A stretch of 64,000 nucleotides of DNA from Anadara kagoshimensis (lineage: Eukaryota > Mollusca > Bivalvia > Arcoida > Arcidae), in assembly GCA_021292105.1 (NCBI GenBank), contig CM037874.1, positions 36,196,185 to 36,260,184 on the forward strand, read 5' to 3'. A program made the position numbers and the translations under genes. This document shows positions 43,171 to 55,300 of the stretch, piece after piece. The notes under the pieces are model-generated. The model was given only the letters and a program-made list of their open reading frames with translations, was not told the origin of the DNA and did no database searches. How positions within the stretch are numbered: the first letter of the stretch is position 1; every line of letters begins with the position of its first letter.

Positions 43171-43194
43171 TATATTGTTCAATTTTACAGAATT

Positions 43195-43200
43195 AATAAA
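43195..43200 (+). terminator. GCN1: GCN1 polyadenylation signal
   Basis: AATAAA 25 bases after the GCN1 stop codon. This predicts a very short 3' UTR. Confidence 0.7.
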
Positions 43201-43554
43201 ACAATAATATTACGCTTCAGCATTGTTGAAATATGTGTGAACTTTTAATTTATAAGCTGTTGTTTATAAAGGTGTTATAGAATTGAAATTGAAGACAGTT
43301 AAAGATATACATGTACATGTAAGTGGGATCCAGAGCTCGAACTGTGCAATTAAGAAATAGTGCAAATACGACTTTTGCTGTTTCTAGAATATTTATCAAT
43401 GAAATCAGTCGTGTCTGATGCATTGGAAAAAGGGAATATTAAAATATACAATGTATATTTATAAGTAATGCCAGCCATGTTATAAATCTTTTTGTGTCTT
43501 TGAAAATACAGAAGAGTACAATGAAATGATTATCATTTACTGGTAGATCAGATA

Positions 43555-43835
43555 TATCCCATAATGCATTGATAATTCCCAAAGTGCATCAGAAATAATG
43601 TTTCCCACAGTGCATCAGGAATATGTTTCACACAGTGCATATGAAAAGATTTACAACTTGTAAATATAAAGTTCCCCCATAAAGCACCAGAAATATTGTT
43701 TCCCAGTGCACAAAATATGATTTTCACATGGTAAAATATGATGTTCCCCATAATGCATCAGAAGATCTTATGTTTCCCACAATGCATTAAATTGTATTTA
43801 CCATAATGCATCAGAAAATTATATTTCTGATTATG
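43555..43835. repeat. Degenerate short tandem repeat around 'cataatgcatcagaa'
   Basis: Phrases like cccataatgcat, cacagtgcatcagaa and ccataatgcatcagaa recur about every 30-40 bp. Lies just past the GCN1 3' end; no gene seen from 43,201 to here. Confidence 0.65.
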
Positions 43836-43978
43836 CATATTTTAATTTTGTCATTTTAAAAAGCCGATTATAATTCATGAGAGCATATAAGAAATATCCA
43901 CTCACAATATGATTTGAGTTGTAATTTCCAAATTATTTGTAAAACATTTCAAAAGGTATAACTTTTAATTTTTTGTTG

Positions 43979-44085
43979 TACAGTCCAACTTGCCTTAAAG
44001 GACACCTCTATAAAAGGGCCACATGCCCGTAAAGGCGACTTTTACTGGTTCCTTTGGGTGGCCTTTAAAGACAGGTTTGACTGTA
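43979..44085. mobile_element. MITE-1 copy, short
   Basis: Left end tacagtccaacttgccttaa, right end ttaaagacaggtttgactgta minus its first base. Internal deletion relative to other copies. Confidence 0.78.
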
Positions 44086-45160
44086 TTTTGAACATCATCA
44101 TACTTACTAATCAAAGTTTGGTCATTTGAAGTGTGGCTAAAGTATTAACTGTTGTTGTTTTATTTGTCTCACCTGGCAAATTTCTACCACAAGGTGGAAC
44201 TCGAGATTCCACTTTTCCAGTGTCTGTGTCAGCCGTGGTGCTAATTTTGTTGTATGGTTATGTTTATTCAAAGCCGAGGCTTATAGTGATAATAAGAGTG
44301 AGACTTTCTTTTATACACCCATTAAATTCCAAGTTGAAGTAAAATTATTGAAAAAAATATTTTTCCAAGAAATGTTTAAAATTGCTTGATTCTTGCATCA
44401 AGAAACGTTTAAAATTGCTGGATTCTTGCATTTTAAGGCTTTCTGAGTTAAAATTAAATCTTAATTTGAGGGTACAAATGGAATTCTTTCCACTATAGGA
44501 ACTACAATGCAACATCTTATTCCATGAGGTTCTTGTTAACTTGTTTATACCGTTGTTGTACAAATATCATTTTTAAATTAGGTTGAAAAATGATCATGTG
44601 ATGGATCATGCGATTTATCAGTTACTTGATTTTGCCGTCAATGTAGAAAAAAATTGAATGTCCTCATATTGAACAAAATCATGCAGAATGATTTAGAAGT
44701 TGAGAAAAACTGTAAACATGGTTTAATATTTTCGTGTGGTGGAAATTTTTGCCAATTTCACAAATTGAAAAAAAAAATCATAAGGAAAAATTACAAGTTA
44801 TGTGCTTTGTACTACAAGAACGGGCATAAATTGCAAAAATAACCCTATCGCCAATACCAACAATACAATTTCGCAAAAATTTCCACTCATGAATATAACC
44901 ACATTTACAGTAACAAATCTGAACAATATTTTCAGTGCAGAAGTTGCCAAGTTCTACATTATATGGTACAATGTTAAACTTCCTTGACTTGTTTTAGTCC
45001 AATAATCATAAATAGTGCTACGAGACTGAATGAAGTCTCAAAAATGTTTGTTTGTTCTTTAAATTGAAAATAAATTTTATTAAATATATATACATACTTT
45101 AGTGTTTTCTTTAATTTTCCCTTATTTGAATCTACAAATTAGTTATATATTGTTAAAACC
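44086..45160. other. Intergenic DNA, no gene seen
   Basis: AT-rich DNA between the convergent GCN1 and SELENOM genes. Open frames are under 75 codons, lysine/asparagine-rich and without splice or family support. Confidence 0.55.
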
Positions 45161-45164
45161 ATAC

Positions 45165-45534
45165 TAGGAGTATGGGAGTTGAGTCAAGTAATGGGAGTAT
45201 GGGAGTGGAGTCGAGTAATGGTGTTGATGTCGCAGTCAAGAATATTTCACTAATACAGAGATTGCCAGCTATAGGTAAAGGTACAGAAATTTTGCCAGTG
45301 CATTGCGGTGATAGCATTATACAGCAGAGTTCTTTATCATGCCCCACGCCTACAGTGACATGGTACATTGCTTATTTTAAGTTATCCGAAAGTACATAAC
45401 TTTCATTTTGTAATGTGGAGTTCTTGGCAAAAGAACAGTCACTACCCACTTTCAAGTCTTGGGTCAGACATGGTCGAGGTTTGAACCCACAACCTCCTTA
45501 ATATTTAGCAAGCACTCTACCAACCAAGTTACTA
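45165..45534 (-). mobile_element. SINE family A, minus strand
   Basis: In minus orientation: A-box-like head at ~45,515-45,534, B box gggtttgaacc-type (45,478), body, and tail gtgaaatattcttgactgcg at ~45,250. The tail is followed by a short duplicated gggagt-gagt-gagtaatg stretch. Confidence 0.75.
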
Positions 45535-45575
45535 GTAATATGGAATGCTATACATGCATGTCCATTTGTAGTGAA

Positions 45576-45797
45576 ATCTTGATTGATTGAACGGGGTTTT
45601 ACATCCCAGTAAAGAATATTTCATTTGTTTAATATGCCACGACATGGGGCATCAGGTTTTTCTTAGGTCTCTTTTAAAGGAATCCGATTTTCATTTCTAA
45701 ATGCAGAGTGCTTGGCTACCTATTTTCGAGTTTTGGTCAGATCCAGTTGATGTTCAAACCAATGAACTTGTAACTCTATCAACTGAGCTACTGTAGT
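45576..45797 (-). mobile_element. SINE family A, minus strand
   Basis: Head ctacagtagctcagttgata (read on minus from 45,797), body with aagcactctgcatttagaaa, tail at the left with atgtaaaaccccgttcaatc. Confidence 0.75.
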
Positions 45798-45887
45798 TGA
45801 TTTATTTAAGGATTGAACTATGTACTGATTTATTGGATACTTCAGTAGACAATGCGAAAATTGAATGAATGGTGAAGCCCAAAATAG

Positions 45888-46015
45888 GGCCCCAGATCCT
45901 ACTTTAAGAAAGTTTGCTTGCTGAAGATGTTCTGGGGAGTATTCCAGTTTCTTCTCCAATTCCTAAATTGTCTCAATATAAGTGAAAGAAACTTGGCTGA
46001 GGTGTAAAACTAAAT
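45888..46015 (+). mobile_element. SINE family B fragment
   Basis: ccagatcctactttaagaaa, gtttgcttgctgaagatgtt and agtgaaagaaacttggctga follow the family B order without the head. Confidence 0.55.
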
Positions 46016-46297
46016 TACTCTGCCAATGTTGCTTTTCATATTGTGTTTGAATTTATGTTACCAATACTTTTGTCAAGTGGCTTTATTCTTCATCAATTTT
46101 GCATCACAGCTACTACCTTGATTTGTGGTTTTCTTGTTGTGTTTGGCTTTATGCATATTGTTTACATGTATATTGGGTCTGATTTATACCAGCTTTCTGA
46201 GTAGACAGATATGGATTGTTGCAATTACTGTATATGTGTCTTCTTATTTGAACTATAATGTGGTTGATGAGATCCAGAAGTCGGCCACTCTAACACA

Positions 46298-46440
46298 AGA
46301 TTGATTGAATGAGGAGGTTTTTACATCCCAGTCAAGAATATTTCACTTATTTTGAAGAGTTGCCAGCTAAAGGTGAAGTGCCAGACATTTTACCATTAAA
46401 GTGCCCTTCCTACACTTTGCCCAGCCAACATTCTGTGCAA
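46298..46440 (-). mobile_element. SINE family A fragment, minus strand
   Basis: Tail (tttacatcccagtcaagaat read on plus) and body (gttgccagctaaaggtgaag) of family A on the minus strand. Confidence 0.6.
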
Positions 46441-46576
46441 AGGTTCAAATCTTATGTTGTGGTATCTTGAGCACTCTTTAAGGGCCAGGCTCCAGGATCT
46501 TCCATCTTGCAACAAAATTACTTTTTTAGCATAGTGATAATACTAAGTCAACAACAAGAATTGTATTTTTTCGATG

Positions 46577-46582
46577 TTTAAT
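46577..46582 (-). terminator. SELENOM: Candidate SELENOM polyadenylation signal (ATTAAA)
   Basis: ATTAAA on the minus strand, 75 bases past the candidate SECIS. It is the nearest poly(A) variant that keeps the SECIS inside the transcript. An AATAAA directly after the stop codon would exclude the SECIS. Confidence 0.45.
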
Positions 46583-46656
46583 ACAATAGTATTAAAAAAA
46601 AATTAAAAATCTGGAATCAATCCTGTTAACAACTGACAAAACCTTCATACATCTTA

Positions 46657-46736
46657 CACCAGGCTCAGTATATATACATCAATCATCAACTACAAGTGCT
46701 TTAAGTTGACAAAATCATCATTACTGCCCCCTGGTG
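46657..46736 (-). promoter_or_regulatory. SELENOM: Candidate SECIS element of SELENOM
   Basis: A SECIS in the 3' UTR makes UGA read as selenocysteine, via SBP2 and the Sec-specific elongation factor. Read on the minus strand: helix I pairs CACCAGG with CCTGGTG (7 bp) and CAGTA with TACTG (5 bp); an internal loop follows; then the quartet strands ATGAT and TGAT; helix II pairs TTTGTCAACT with AGTTGATGAT (nine pairs plus a U-U next to the quartet); the 12-base apical loop begins TAAA. The quartet-to-AA spacing of 11 bases and the 80-nt size fit a form 1 SECIS. It lies ~1.1 kb past the stop codon. Folding was done by eye. Confidence 0.75.
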
Positions 46737-47104
46737 GAAGAATATGAAATTATTTATCAGTGCAAGTTTTGAGTCATTGCAAAAGCATACACACATAACA
46801 AAATATTTTAAATATTTTTTCTTCATATACACAGCTACAAATAAATAACACTACATTTATAAAATGGCACCCAAAAAATCAAGTTTTTCAACCAAAATGT
46901 AAAATTAAAAAAAAGTTTTTGAGATTGCTTTGTCTACTGGGGGTCCATATTTGTATTTCAGTTTTTAATTTCAATCACTTCACTGTAACTTTATTACAAT
47001 CATGACATTAACAGTAATACCGGTAATGTTAAAATTGTTATAATGCCCCTCAACAACTTTGCCAACTCCCTTAAATTTTCTTTGGTATAGGATGTAGGAG
47101 TAAT

Positions 47105-47320
47105 GGTGTTTTACACCTCTTTCAATTGTATTTAGGGGGCTAGCTATAGGATTATGGAGGGAACCAGAGTGCCCAGAGAAAACTACAAACCTTCAGTAAG
47201 TGAACCGACAAAATTATCATGATAGGATCTGACAAGTGGGATTTGAACCTAGGCATTGAGAGGCACTGTGATCCGTATGTAGACATTTTAGACCACTTGG
47301 CCACCGACACCTCTCATTTG
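47105..47320 (-). mobile_element. SINE family B, minus strand, in the SELENOM 3' region
   Basis: On minus: head ggtggccaagtggtctaaaa, B box ggttcaaatcc, body, tail agaggtgtaaaacaccatta. It sits between the SELENOM stop codon and the SECIS candidate. Confidence 0.8.
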
Positions 47321-47594
47321 TGGGGAAAAAAAATCTCAGTAACATATGACATCATTTTAAATTATTTCATGCTAAACACTCTTACCATTTCATTCAAAAT
47401 TTTGAACTTTTGAATTTCCAAATTTTACACTTTCAAACATTTAAATTGTAAAATTTTTGATACAAATCATTGATACCCCAGTCGACAAAATAACCTATCC
47501 ATACAATTATGCAAATATACACATGCACACTTTATCCATTTAGTGATTATCAAAACATCTGTACTTGTGCATTTAAAATTTTGAAATTAAAAAA

Positions 47595-47775
47595 AAAAAT
47601 ATTTTGAGGTTAACGGTCTTGAATCAAAATTAGGATCCTGAAATTTTGAAATGCTTAAAATATTTTGAGGTTAACGGTCTTGAATCAAAATTATGATCCT
47701 AATGTTTTGAAATGCTTAATAAAATATTTTGAGGATAACGGTCTAGAAATCAAAATCATGATTCTGGAATTTAAA
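47595..47775. repeat. ~70-bp tandem repeat, about 2.5 copies
   Basis: tattttgaggttaacggtct followed by gaatcaaaatta-gatcct-a-tttt-gaaatgctta recurs at 47,600, 47,661 and 47,724. Lies in the SELENOM 3' region just after the stop codon. Confidence 0.8.
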
Positions 47776-47817
47776 TCTTTGTACTGCGTAATTTAAAATA
47801 ATGTTAATTTTTTATTT

Positions 47818-47952
47818 TTATAATTCCTGCTTCTTCTCGTCATCATCATCATCGTCGTCGTCATCTTCATCTGCTGCCTTACGTTTTACAAAGTTTGTAT
47901 CTTTTAACAGCTCGTTACACTGTTCTCTGTTATAGTTTGATAAATCTATTTT
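47818..47952 (-). CDS. SELENOM: SELENOM exon 4 (C-terminus)
   Basis: Acceptor ttttatttcag, phase 0, stop TAA at 47,820-47,818. Encodes KIDLSNYNREQCNELLKDTN, then FVKRKAADE, a run of nine Asp and EKKQEL. The block up to FVKRK matches the last helix of the SELENOM fold. Confidence 0.9.
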   Translation of the reverse strand, partial: KIDLSNYNREQCNELLKDTNFVKRKAADEDDDDDDDDDEKKQEL

Positions 47953-50900
47953 CTGAAATAAAAATATGTACCATAAATTATTACAATTCATGGATATAAG
48001 TTCTGCTATGTTCTCACATTTTAAAATAATCGGTGTTCAAAATATGTGAAAATATAGCCCTCTATCACATCAGCCCCAAACAATGACCTTATTGCTCTGA
48101 AACCGAAATATGACAGAAGAACAAGTTGCAGGACTCGGCCATAAAAATGGCAGGGTATAAAGGGAAACTGAACTTGCTAAAGTATTTCCAAAGTGAATAG
48201 TTAGAAAGGTTCATCTTTTCTTGTTTTTTTTCCAGCTTTTCCATCACTGTATTAAATGTTGCTGCATAAACAAAAGAGCTTTCATTGGCTATCAATAAGT
48301 GTACAATTTCAACTACTTGGCCACTGAAGCTCCCTTAAGATGAGGTAGCTACCATAAAGTGTGCACTTTCAACCTCTTGGCCACTGCAGCTCCCTTAAAG
48401 ATGAGGTAGCTACCAAAAAGTGTGCATTTCAACCACTAGACTAGGCCGCTGCAGCTCCCTTAAAGATGAGGTAGCTACCAAAAAAGTGCACTTTCAACCA
48501 CTGGGCCACTTAAGCTCCCTTAAAGATGAAATAGCTACCAAAAAGAGTGCAATTTCAACTATTTGGCCACTGAAGCTCCCTTAAAGATGAGGTAGCTACA
48601 AAAAAGTGTGCACTTTAAACCACTTGGCAACTGAATCTCCCTTAAAGATGACCTAGCTACCAAAAAGTGTGCACTTTCAACCACTAGGCCACTTAAACTC
48701 CCTTAAAGATGAGGTAGCTATCAATCAACCACTTGGCCACTTAAACTCCCCTAAAGATGAGGTAGCTACCAAAAAGTGTACACTTTCAACCACTAGGCCA
48801 CTTAAGCTCCCTTAAAGATACGGTAGCTACCAAAAAATGTGCACTTTCAACCACTAGGCCACTTAAGCTCCCTTAAAGATAAGGTAGCAACCAAAAAATG
48901 TGCAATTTCACCTTTTCAACTACTTGGCCACTTAAGCTCCCTTAAAGATAAGGTAGCTACCAAAAAATGTGCACTTTCAACTACTAGGCCACTTAAGCTC
49001 CCTTAAAGATGAGGTAGCTACCAACAAATGTGCACTTTCAACCACTAGGCCACTTAAGCTCCCTTAAAGATAAGGTAGCAACCAAAAAATGTGCAATTTC
49101 ACCTTTTCAACTACTTGGCCACTTAAACACCCTTAAAGATTAGGTAGCTACCAAAAATGTGCACTTTCAACCACTAGGCAACTTAAACTCCCTTAAAGAT
49201 AAGGTAGCTACCAAAAATGTGCACTTTCAACCACTAGGCCACTTAAACTCCCTTAAAGATAAGGTAGCTACCAAAAAGTGTGCACTTTAAACCACTAGGC
49301 CACTGAAGCTCCCTTAAAGATAAGGTAGCTACCAAAAATGTGCACTTTCAACTACTAGGCCACTGAAGCTCCCTTAAAGATAAGGTAGCTACCCAAAAAT
49401 GTGCACTTTCAACCACTAGGCCACTGAAGCTCCCTTAAAGATAAGGTAGCTACCAAAAATGTGCACTTTCAACCACTAGGCCACTGAAGCTCCCTTAAAG
49501 ATAAGGTAGCTACCAAAAAATGTGCACTTTCAACTACTAGGCCACTGAAGCTCCCTTAAAGATGAGGTAGCTACCAACAAATGTGCACTTTCAACCACTA
49601 GGCCACTTAAGCTCCCTTAAAGATAAGGTAGCAACCAAAAAATGTGCAATTTCACCTTTTCAACTACTTGGCCACTTAAACACCCTTAAAGATTAGGTAG
49701 CTACCAAAAATGTGCACTTTCAACCACTAGGCAACTTAAACTCCCTTAAAGATAAGGTAGCTACCAAAAATGTGCACTTTCAACCACTAGGCCACTTAAA
49801 CTCCCTTAAAGATAAGGTAGCTACCAAAAAGTGTGCACTTTAAACCACTAGGCCACTGAAGCTCCCTTAAAGATAAGGTAGCTACCAAAAAATGTGCACT
49901 TTCAACTACTAGGCCACTGAAGCTCCCTTAAAGATAAGGTAGCTACCAAAAATGTGCACTTTCAACCACTAGGCCACTGAAGCTCCCTTAAAGATAAGGT
50001 AGCTACCAAAAATGTGCACTTTCAACCACTAGGCCACTGAAGCTCCCTTAAAGATAAGGTAGCTACCAAAAAATGTGCACTTTCAACTACTAGGCCACTG
50101 AAGCTCCCTTAAAGATAAGGTAGCTACCCAAAAATGTGCACTTTCAACCACTAGGCCACTGAAGCTCCCTTAAAGATAAGGTAGCTACCAAAAAATGTGC
50201 ACTTTCAACTACTAGGCCACTGAAGCTCCCTTAAAGATAAGGTAGCTACCAAAAATGTGCACTTTCAACACTAGGCCACTGAAGCTCCCTTAAAGATAAA
50301 GTAGCTACCAAAAATGTGCAATTTCAACAACTAGGCCACTGAAGCTCCCTTAAAGATGAGGTAGCTACCAAAAATGTGCACTTTCAACTATTAGGCCACT
50401 TAAGCTCCCTTAAAGATAAGGTAGCTACCAAAAAGTGTGCACTTTCAACCACTAGGCCATTTAAGCTCCCTTAAAGATAAGGTAGCTACCAAAAAATGTG
50501 CACTTTCAACTACTAGGCCACTAAGCTCCCTTAAGATAAGGTAGCTACCAAAATGTGCACTTTCAACCACTAGGCCACTGAAGCTCCCTTAACGATAAGG
50601 TAGCTACCAAAATGTGCACTTTCAACTACTAGGCCACTTAAGCTCCCTTAAAGATAAGGTAGCTACCAAAAAATGTGCACTTTCAACACTGGGCCACTTA
50701 AGCTCCCTTAAAGATAAGGTAGCTACCAAAAAGTGTGCACTTTTAACTACTAGGCCACTGAAGCTCCCTTAAAGATAAGGTAGCTACCAAAAATGTGCAC
50801 TTTCAACACTAGGCCACTAAGCTCCCTAAAGATAAGGTAGCTACCAAAAGCGTGCACTTTCAACCACTAGGCCACTGAAGCTCCTTGCCCTTAAAGATAA

Positions 50901-52319
50901 GTAGCTACCAAAAATGTGCACTTTCAACTATAGGCCACTTAAGCTCCCTTAAAGATAAGGTAGCTACCAAAAAATGTGCACTTTCAACTACTAGGTCACT
51001 TAAACTCCCTTAAAGATAAGGTAGCTATCAAAAAGTGTGCACTTTCAACCACTAGGCCACTTAAGCTCCCTTAAAGATGAGGTAGCTACCAAAAAGTGTG
51101 CACTTTCAACCACTGGGCCACTTAAGCTCCCTAAAAGATGAGGTAGCTACCAAAAAGTGTGCACTTTCAACCACTGGGCCACTTAAGCTCCCTTAAAGAT
51201 GAGGTAATGAGCTTACACTGGTTGCATTGGACAAAATGAACTGTACTGGTAATTACCATTATCGTTATGTGCACTTTTTGGTATCAAGAATGGGTCCTTT
51301 TACTGGGTCCTGTGAGTGGCCAGAAATACCCCTGTTATAATTACTGTTATATAATATCTTACCTCTACACTCTGTCCTGCTTCATTCAAAAAGTGTAAAA
51401 CTGGTGGAGCACCAGGAACTTTTTTAAATTCAACATTGTCACTTAATTAACGTTAAGGAATTTTGTTGTCAATATAAGACATTCAATAGCAAGCTATTAG
51501 ACACCCCTAACATATCAAGTGATTGGAGTGTAAAACTAGTACTTTTTTAAATTAAACATTGGAAAGATAGAGAATAAATATTCTCACACCTGTGACATGG
51601 AAATCCCACATTTTTACCCATGTGGGATTTCCTTATCTCACCCTAGGGTTGAGACAGGCTACATGCTACACCTGAATAAACAGCTGTTTTCTGTGACCCT
51701 AGAAGCTTTTAATGGATTTTTAAAGGAATAAGGTGTGAAAAAAAGAGTCAATCGCTACTGGTCATATGAGATAGGGAAATCTCAACCCAAGGTCTTATAT
51801 ATTTTATATATTTATATATTTTGGTCCACAACTTGGCAAGCCTCATTTTGGACCAAATATATAAGACCTTGGGTTGAGATTTTTCTATTTCATTTGACCA
51901 GTAGCGATAGATTCAATTAATAATTAAATTCAATTTTCACAACAGGTTTATAATTTTCATCATTTTATTGCTAGTTTAGAGAGGTTTCACTTCATTTTCA
52001 ATTAATATTACCTGATGTATTAATTACTTTTAATGTTTTTATCAAGAATTTTGACTGCATACTGATTTTTATCTTAATACAAACAGGTAAACAGACCTTA
52101 TTGCTCACCCGAGGATATGTCCCATATCTCTTGCAGAACTAAAATACAGCTCTATTTAAGTCTAGCTACAGTGTATTTATTAACAACAAAAATTGAGGTA
52201 CAAAATGTATAAAACTAGGTCATTCCAGGCAGTATTCCAATACAACTGTGACCTTGACCTTTGAACTCATGACCTTCATCTATATATCACAACTATTGTT
52301 GTATCAATAAATTAAAATA

Positions 52320-52384
<65 letters not shown>

Positions 52385-55300
52385 CTTTACATAAAGCTAA
52401 GTTTTTTCAGATAGTTGACCATTTTAGTATTTTTATGCTGTAGTGAGCTAAAAATTCTGACACCTTTGTTTGGTGAATTTGAACATAAAACTTTTCACTG
52501 TTGTAGATGTGACAGGACTTTCTCATAATGACATGTTTTTTATATAATGTATTTATGATTCATAAAAATACTGTGAAAATATACAAGAGATACAATCTTT
52601 CTCGTAGGTGAATTTGAATGAAAATCTTATCACTGTTGCAGATATAACAGATTTTCTCTTAAAATTTATATTTATGATCCAAAAGAAAATATACAAGAGA
52701 TACAATCTTTCTCATTGGTGAATTTGAATGAAAATCTTTTCAATGTTGCAGATGTAACAGATTTTTTCTTAAAAACCTGTTTTTTATATGTATAATCTAT
52801 AACAATGCTGTGAAAATATACATATGATACAATCCTTCTCACTGGCCTTCTCACTGGTGAATTTGAATGAAAATCTTTTCACTGTTGCAGATGTAACAGA
52901 TTTTCTCTCAAAAACCTGTTTTTTATATTTATAATCTATAACAATGTCGTGAAAATATACAAATGATAAATCCTTCTCATATACAGAGCATATACAGAGC
53001 ACCTGTTACAAATTTACATATATATTATTTAATCTCTTTTAATCTCTTTACTTAGTAATAAATGCTGCTAAATCAAACCATACCATACGCAAGACTAGTC
53101 CCAAGTGAAAAAACATCAAACAAAATATGTGATAAACCAATAAATCTGGCAACATATGGCCATTACGGTAATCTTAATAGCTTTATCTGAAACTTATCTT
53201 TCATATTATAACAATATTACAGTAAGAACCTTATTAAGAGTGGATTGGAGTTAGGCGTTTAACGTCTCAAGTCAAAATGATTTTGTTTTTACTTATAGAG
53301 ACTGTCAGTACGTTGATGGCCTAGAAAACTCGAGTATGCTGTCAAGGGTGATAAGAGTTCAGTTGAGTTTAGTGTTTAACATTCCAGTCAAGAGTATTTA
53401 AATCATATCAAGACACCACCAGCTAAAGGTGAATGTGCAGAAATATTGCCTGTGCATTAAACAACCTTTTAAAAGACTGGCTCAGGTGGTCTAGCAAAAA
53501 TCCAAGTTTGAATGAGTTAAAATACAACTAATCTTAGCAAAATTCCATGTTTTACCTAAATTTGAGCATGTGTACCTGTCACTTCCCAACATGTTTTTGT
53601 TTTACATTGCATATGATCACTACTTTTATAATTATTAAAACAATGACACACAAGTCAGAGATTAGCACAGAAAACAAAACTTATACTAGTGGAATAGAAA
53701 AATTTCTGAGGGCAAAGGAAGAAATCTTCCTCACCTGTGTCTCATAAGGTTAGCCGCCTGACCATGTGATATCACATAACGCTTGTACGGATCACTTGAT
53801 TAATTGCGTAAGATGACTCTTTACCTTATAAACAACTTCATTCCATGAATTTGCCATGTAAAGGTTTTACAAAATGTCTTTCATAAACCTTAATGGTTAT
53901 TGATCATATTTTTATGGGAGCAAACTGTGAGATTGGTGGTAATTTTAAGGGAGTTTTGAAAAAAATAAGGGAGGTTTTATGTAAACCTGTAATGCCGACA
54001 TTTTTCGTGTATTCTTGGGTTTTTTTGACAACTATAAATGCTATTGTATTTTGTCACAACTTAATGTCTTTTTCAGACTTTGATCTTTCATCTGAATTTT
54101 CATGAAAAATAATTTAGTGTGCATTACATTATATATAATATTCAAAAGATATGCATTTTGTCAAAACATTAAATGATAAAATACCAGACTAGATTTTTAT
54201 TACAAATAAGCCTAGTTTCCTTTCTTTTTTCATTTTATCAGTGAAAAGATTAATTCATTAGATACCCACAGTACATATTCAAGAATTTTGATTATTAAGC
54301 TACAAGTAAGACTAAATAGAAAATTCATGGACACAATAAGATCTTATATGGTTTAGTACATATCCAATATTAAACAACTTTCAATGAAAGAATGTGTTTA
54401 TTTTTTGTCTGGAAAAATAAATAATTACACAACAATTCCTGCTTTCAGATGTTTCCTTTCTATATTCATTTTATCAATGAAAAGGTTTATTCATCCAAAC
54501 AATCACCAACAAGTAGTCTGACAGATCCTAAGCCATGTGCTCTTTGTTTACTTTCTGTAGAAACATGATTATTTCCCTTGATATATTTATACATGTTATT
54601 TAAAGTAGACTGGTTAACGACTATTTTATCGGGTTTAAGAGTTAAACATGGATGCTACAGCTGGTGTACAGCTTAGCCTTATTCATTAAATTTGGGTTTG
54701 TTTAGAAGAAAAATAAAGAGATCATGGTTTTAATTGCGTTATATAGCCTTCATTTAAATAAGGAATACATAAAAAGGTAATTATTTCCATCTGTCTTATC
54801 ATCAAGTTATGCTATTGATTCACATCGTTTTCCATCCCCAAAAAATCCCTGTTCAGAAATGATACTTTCTCTCTGCCACTGGCAATTTGTGTAATTGTTT
54901 ATCTATCACAGATGATACTCCATACACGTGTATCTTAAATTAAATGACCAAGTACACCATGGAGGTGACAACGCGTGTCCACTTGCTGATCTACGGTACA
55001 TTGCACACGACTGTGGACACTTCAAACCATGTTTATTCAGTAATTACCCCAACTGATTGGCGTAGCTTGTTTGGAGAAACATTAAAGGGAGTAATAGCAA
55101 TTTTCCGTGAGAAATCGATCTAACGCCGGGAGTTTCAAAAATAAGCAAAAATCCGTGAGGTTTTGTCTCACGGTGTGAGATATGGCATGTATGCACAAGG
55201 GTAACCCCACTGTTTTGATTTTTTCTAGTTACATAAAAAGGATACTACAGAGGGATGTCATCAAAAATGAATCTCTTCACCTCTGGTAGACGGTTCAAAC

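Noticed and set aside
46990..47020. Another ATGA...TGA hairpin considered as SECIS (minus strand near 46,970-47,005)
   Set aside because: The stem is only 5 bp with a 5-base loop, and the quartet spacing is too short for a SECIS.
48300..51210. CRISPR array
   Set aside because: Whole units repeat without unique spacers, and the setting is a spliced animal intron; it is a minisatellite.
54902..55200. Possible extra SELENOM exon between exons 2 and 3
   Set aside because: Exon 2 joins exon 3 in phase and leaves only one residue fewer than vertebrate SELENOM, so no further exon is needed; nothing in this stretch resembles the family.
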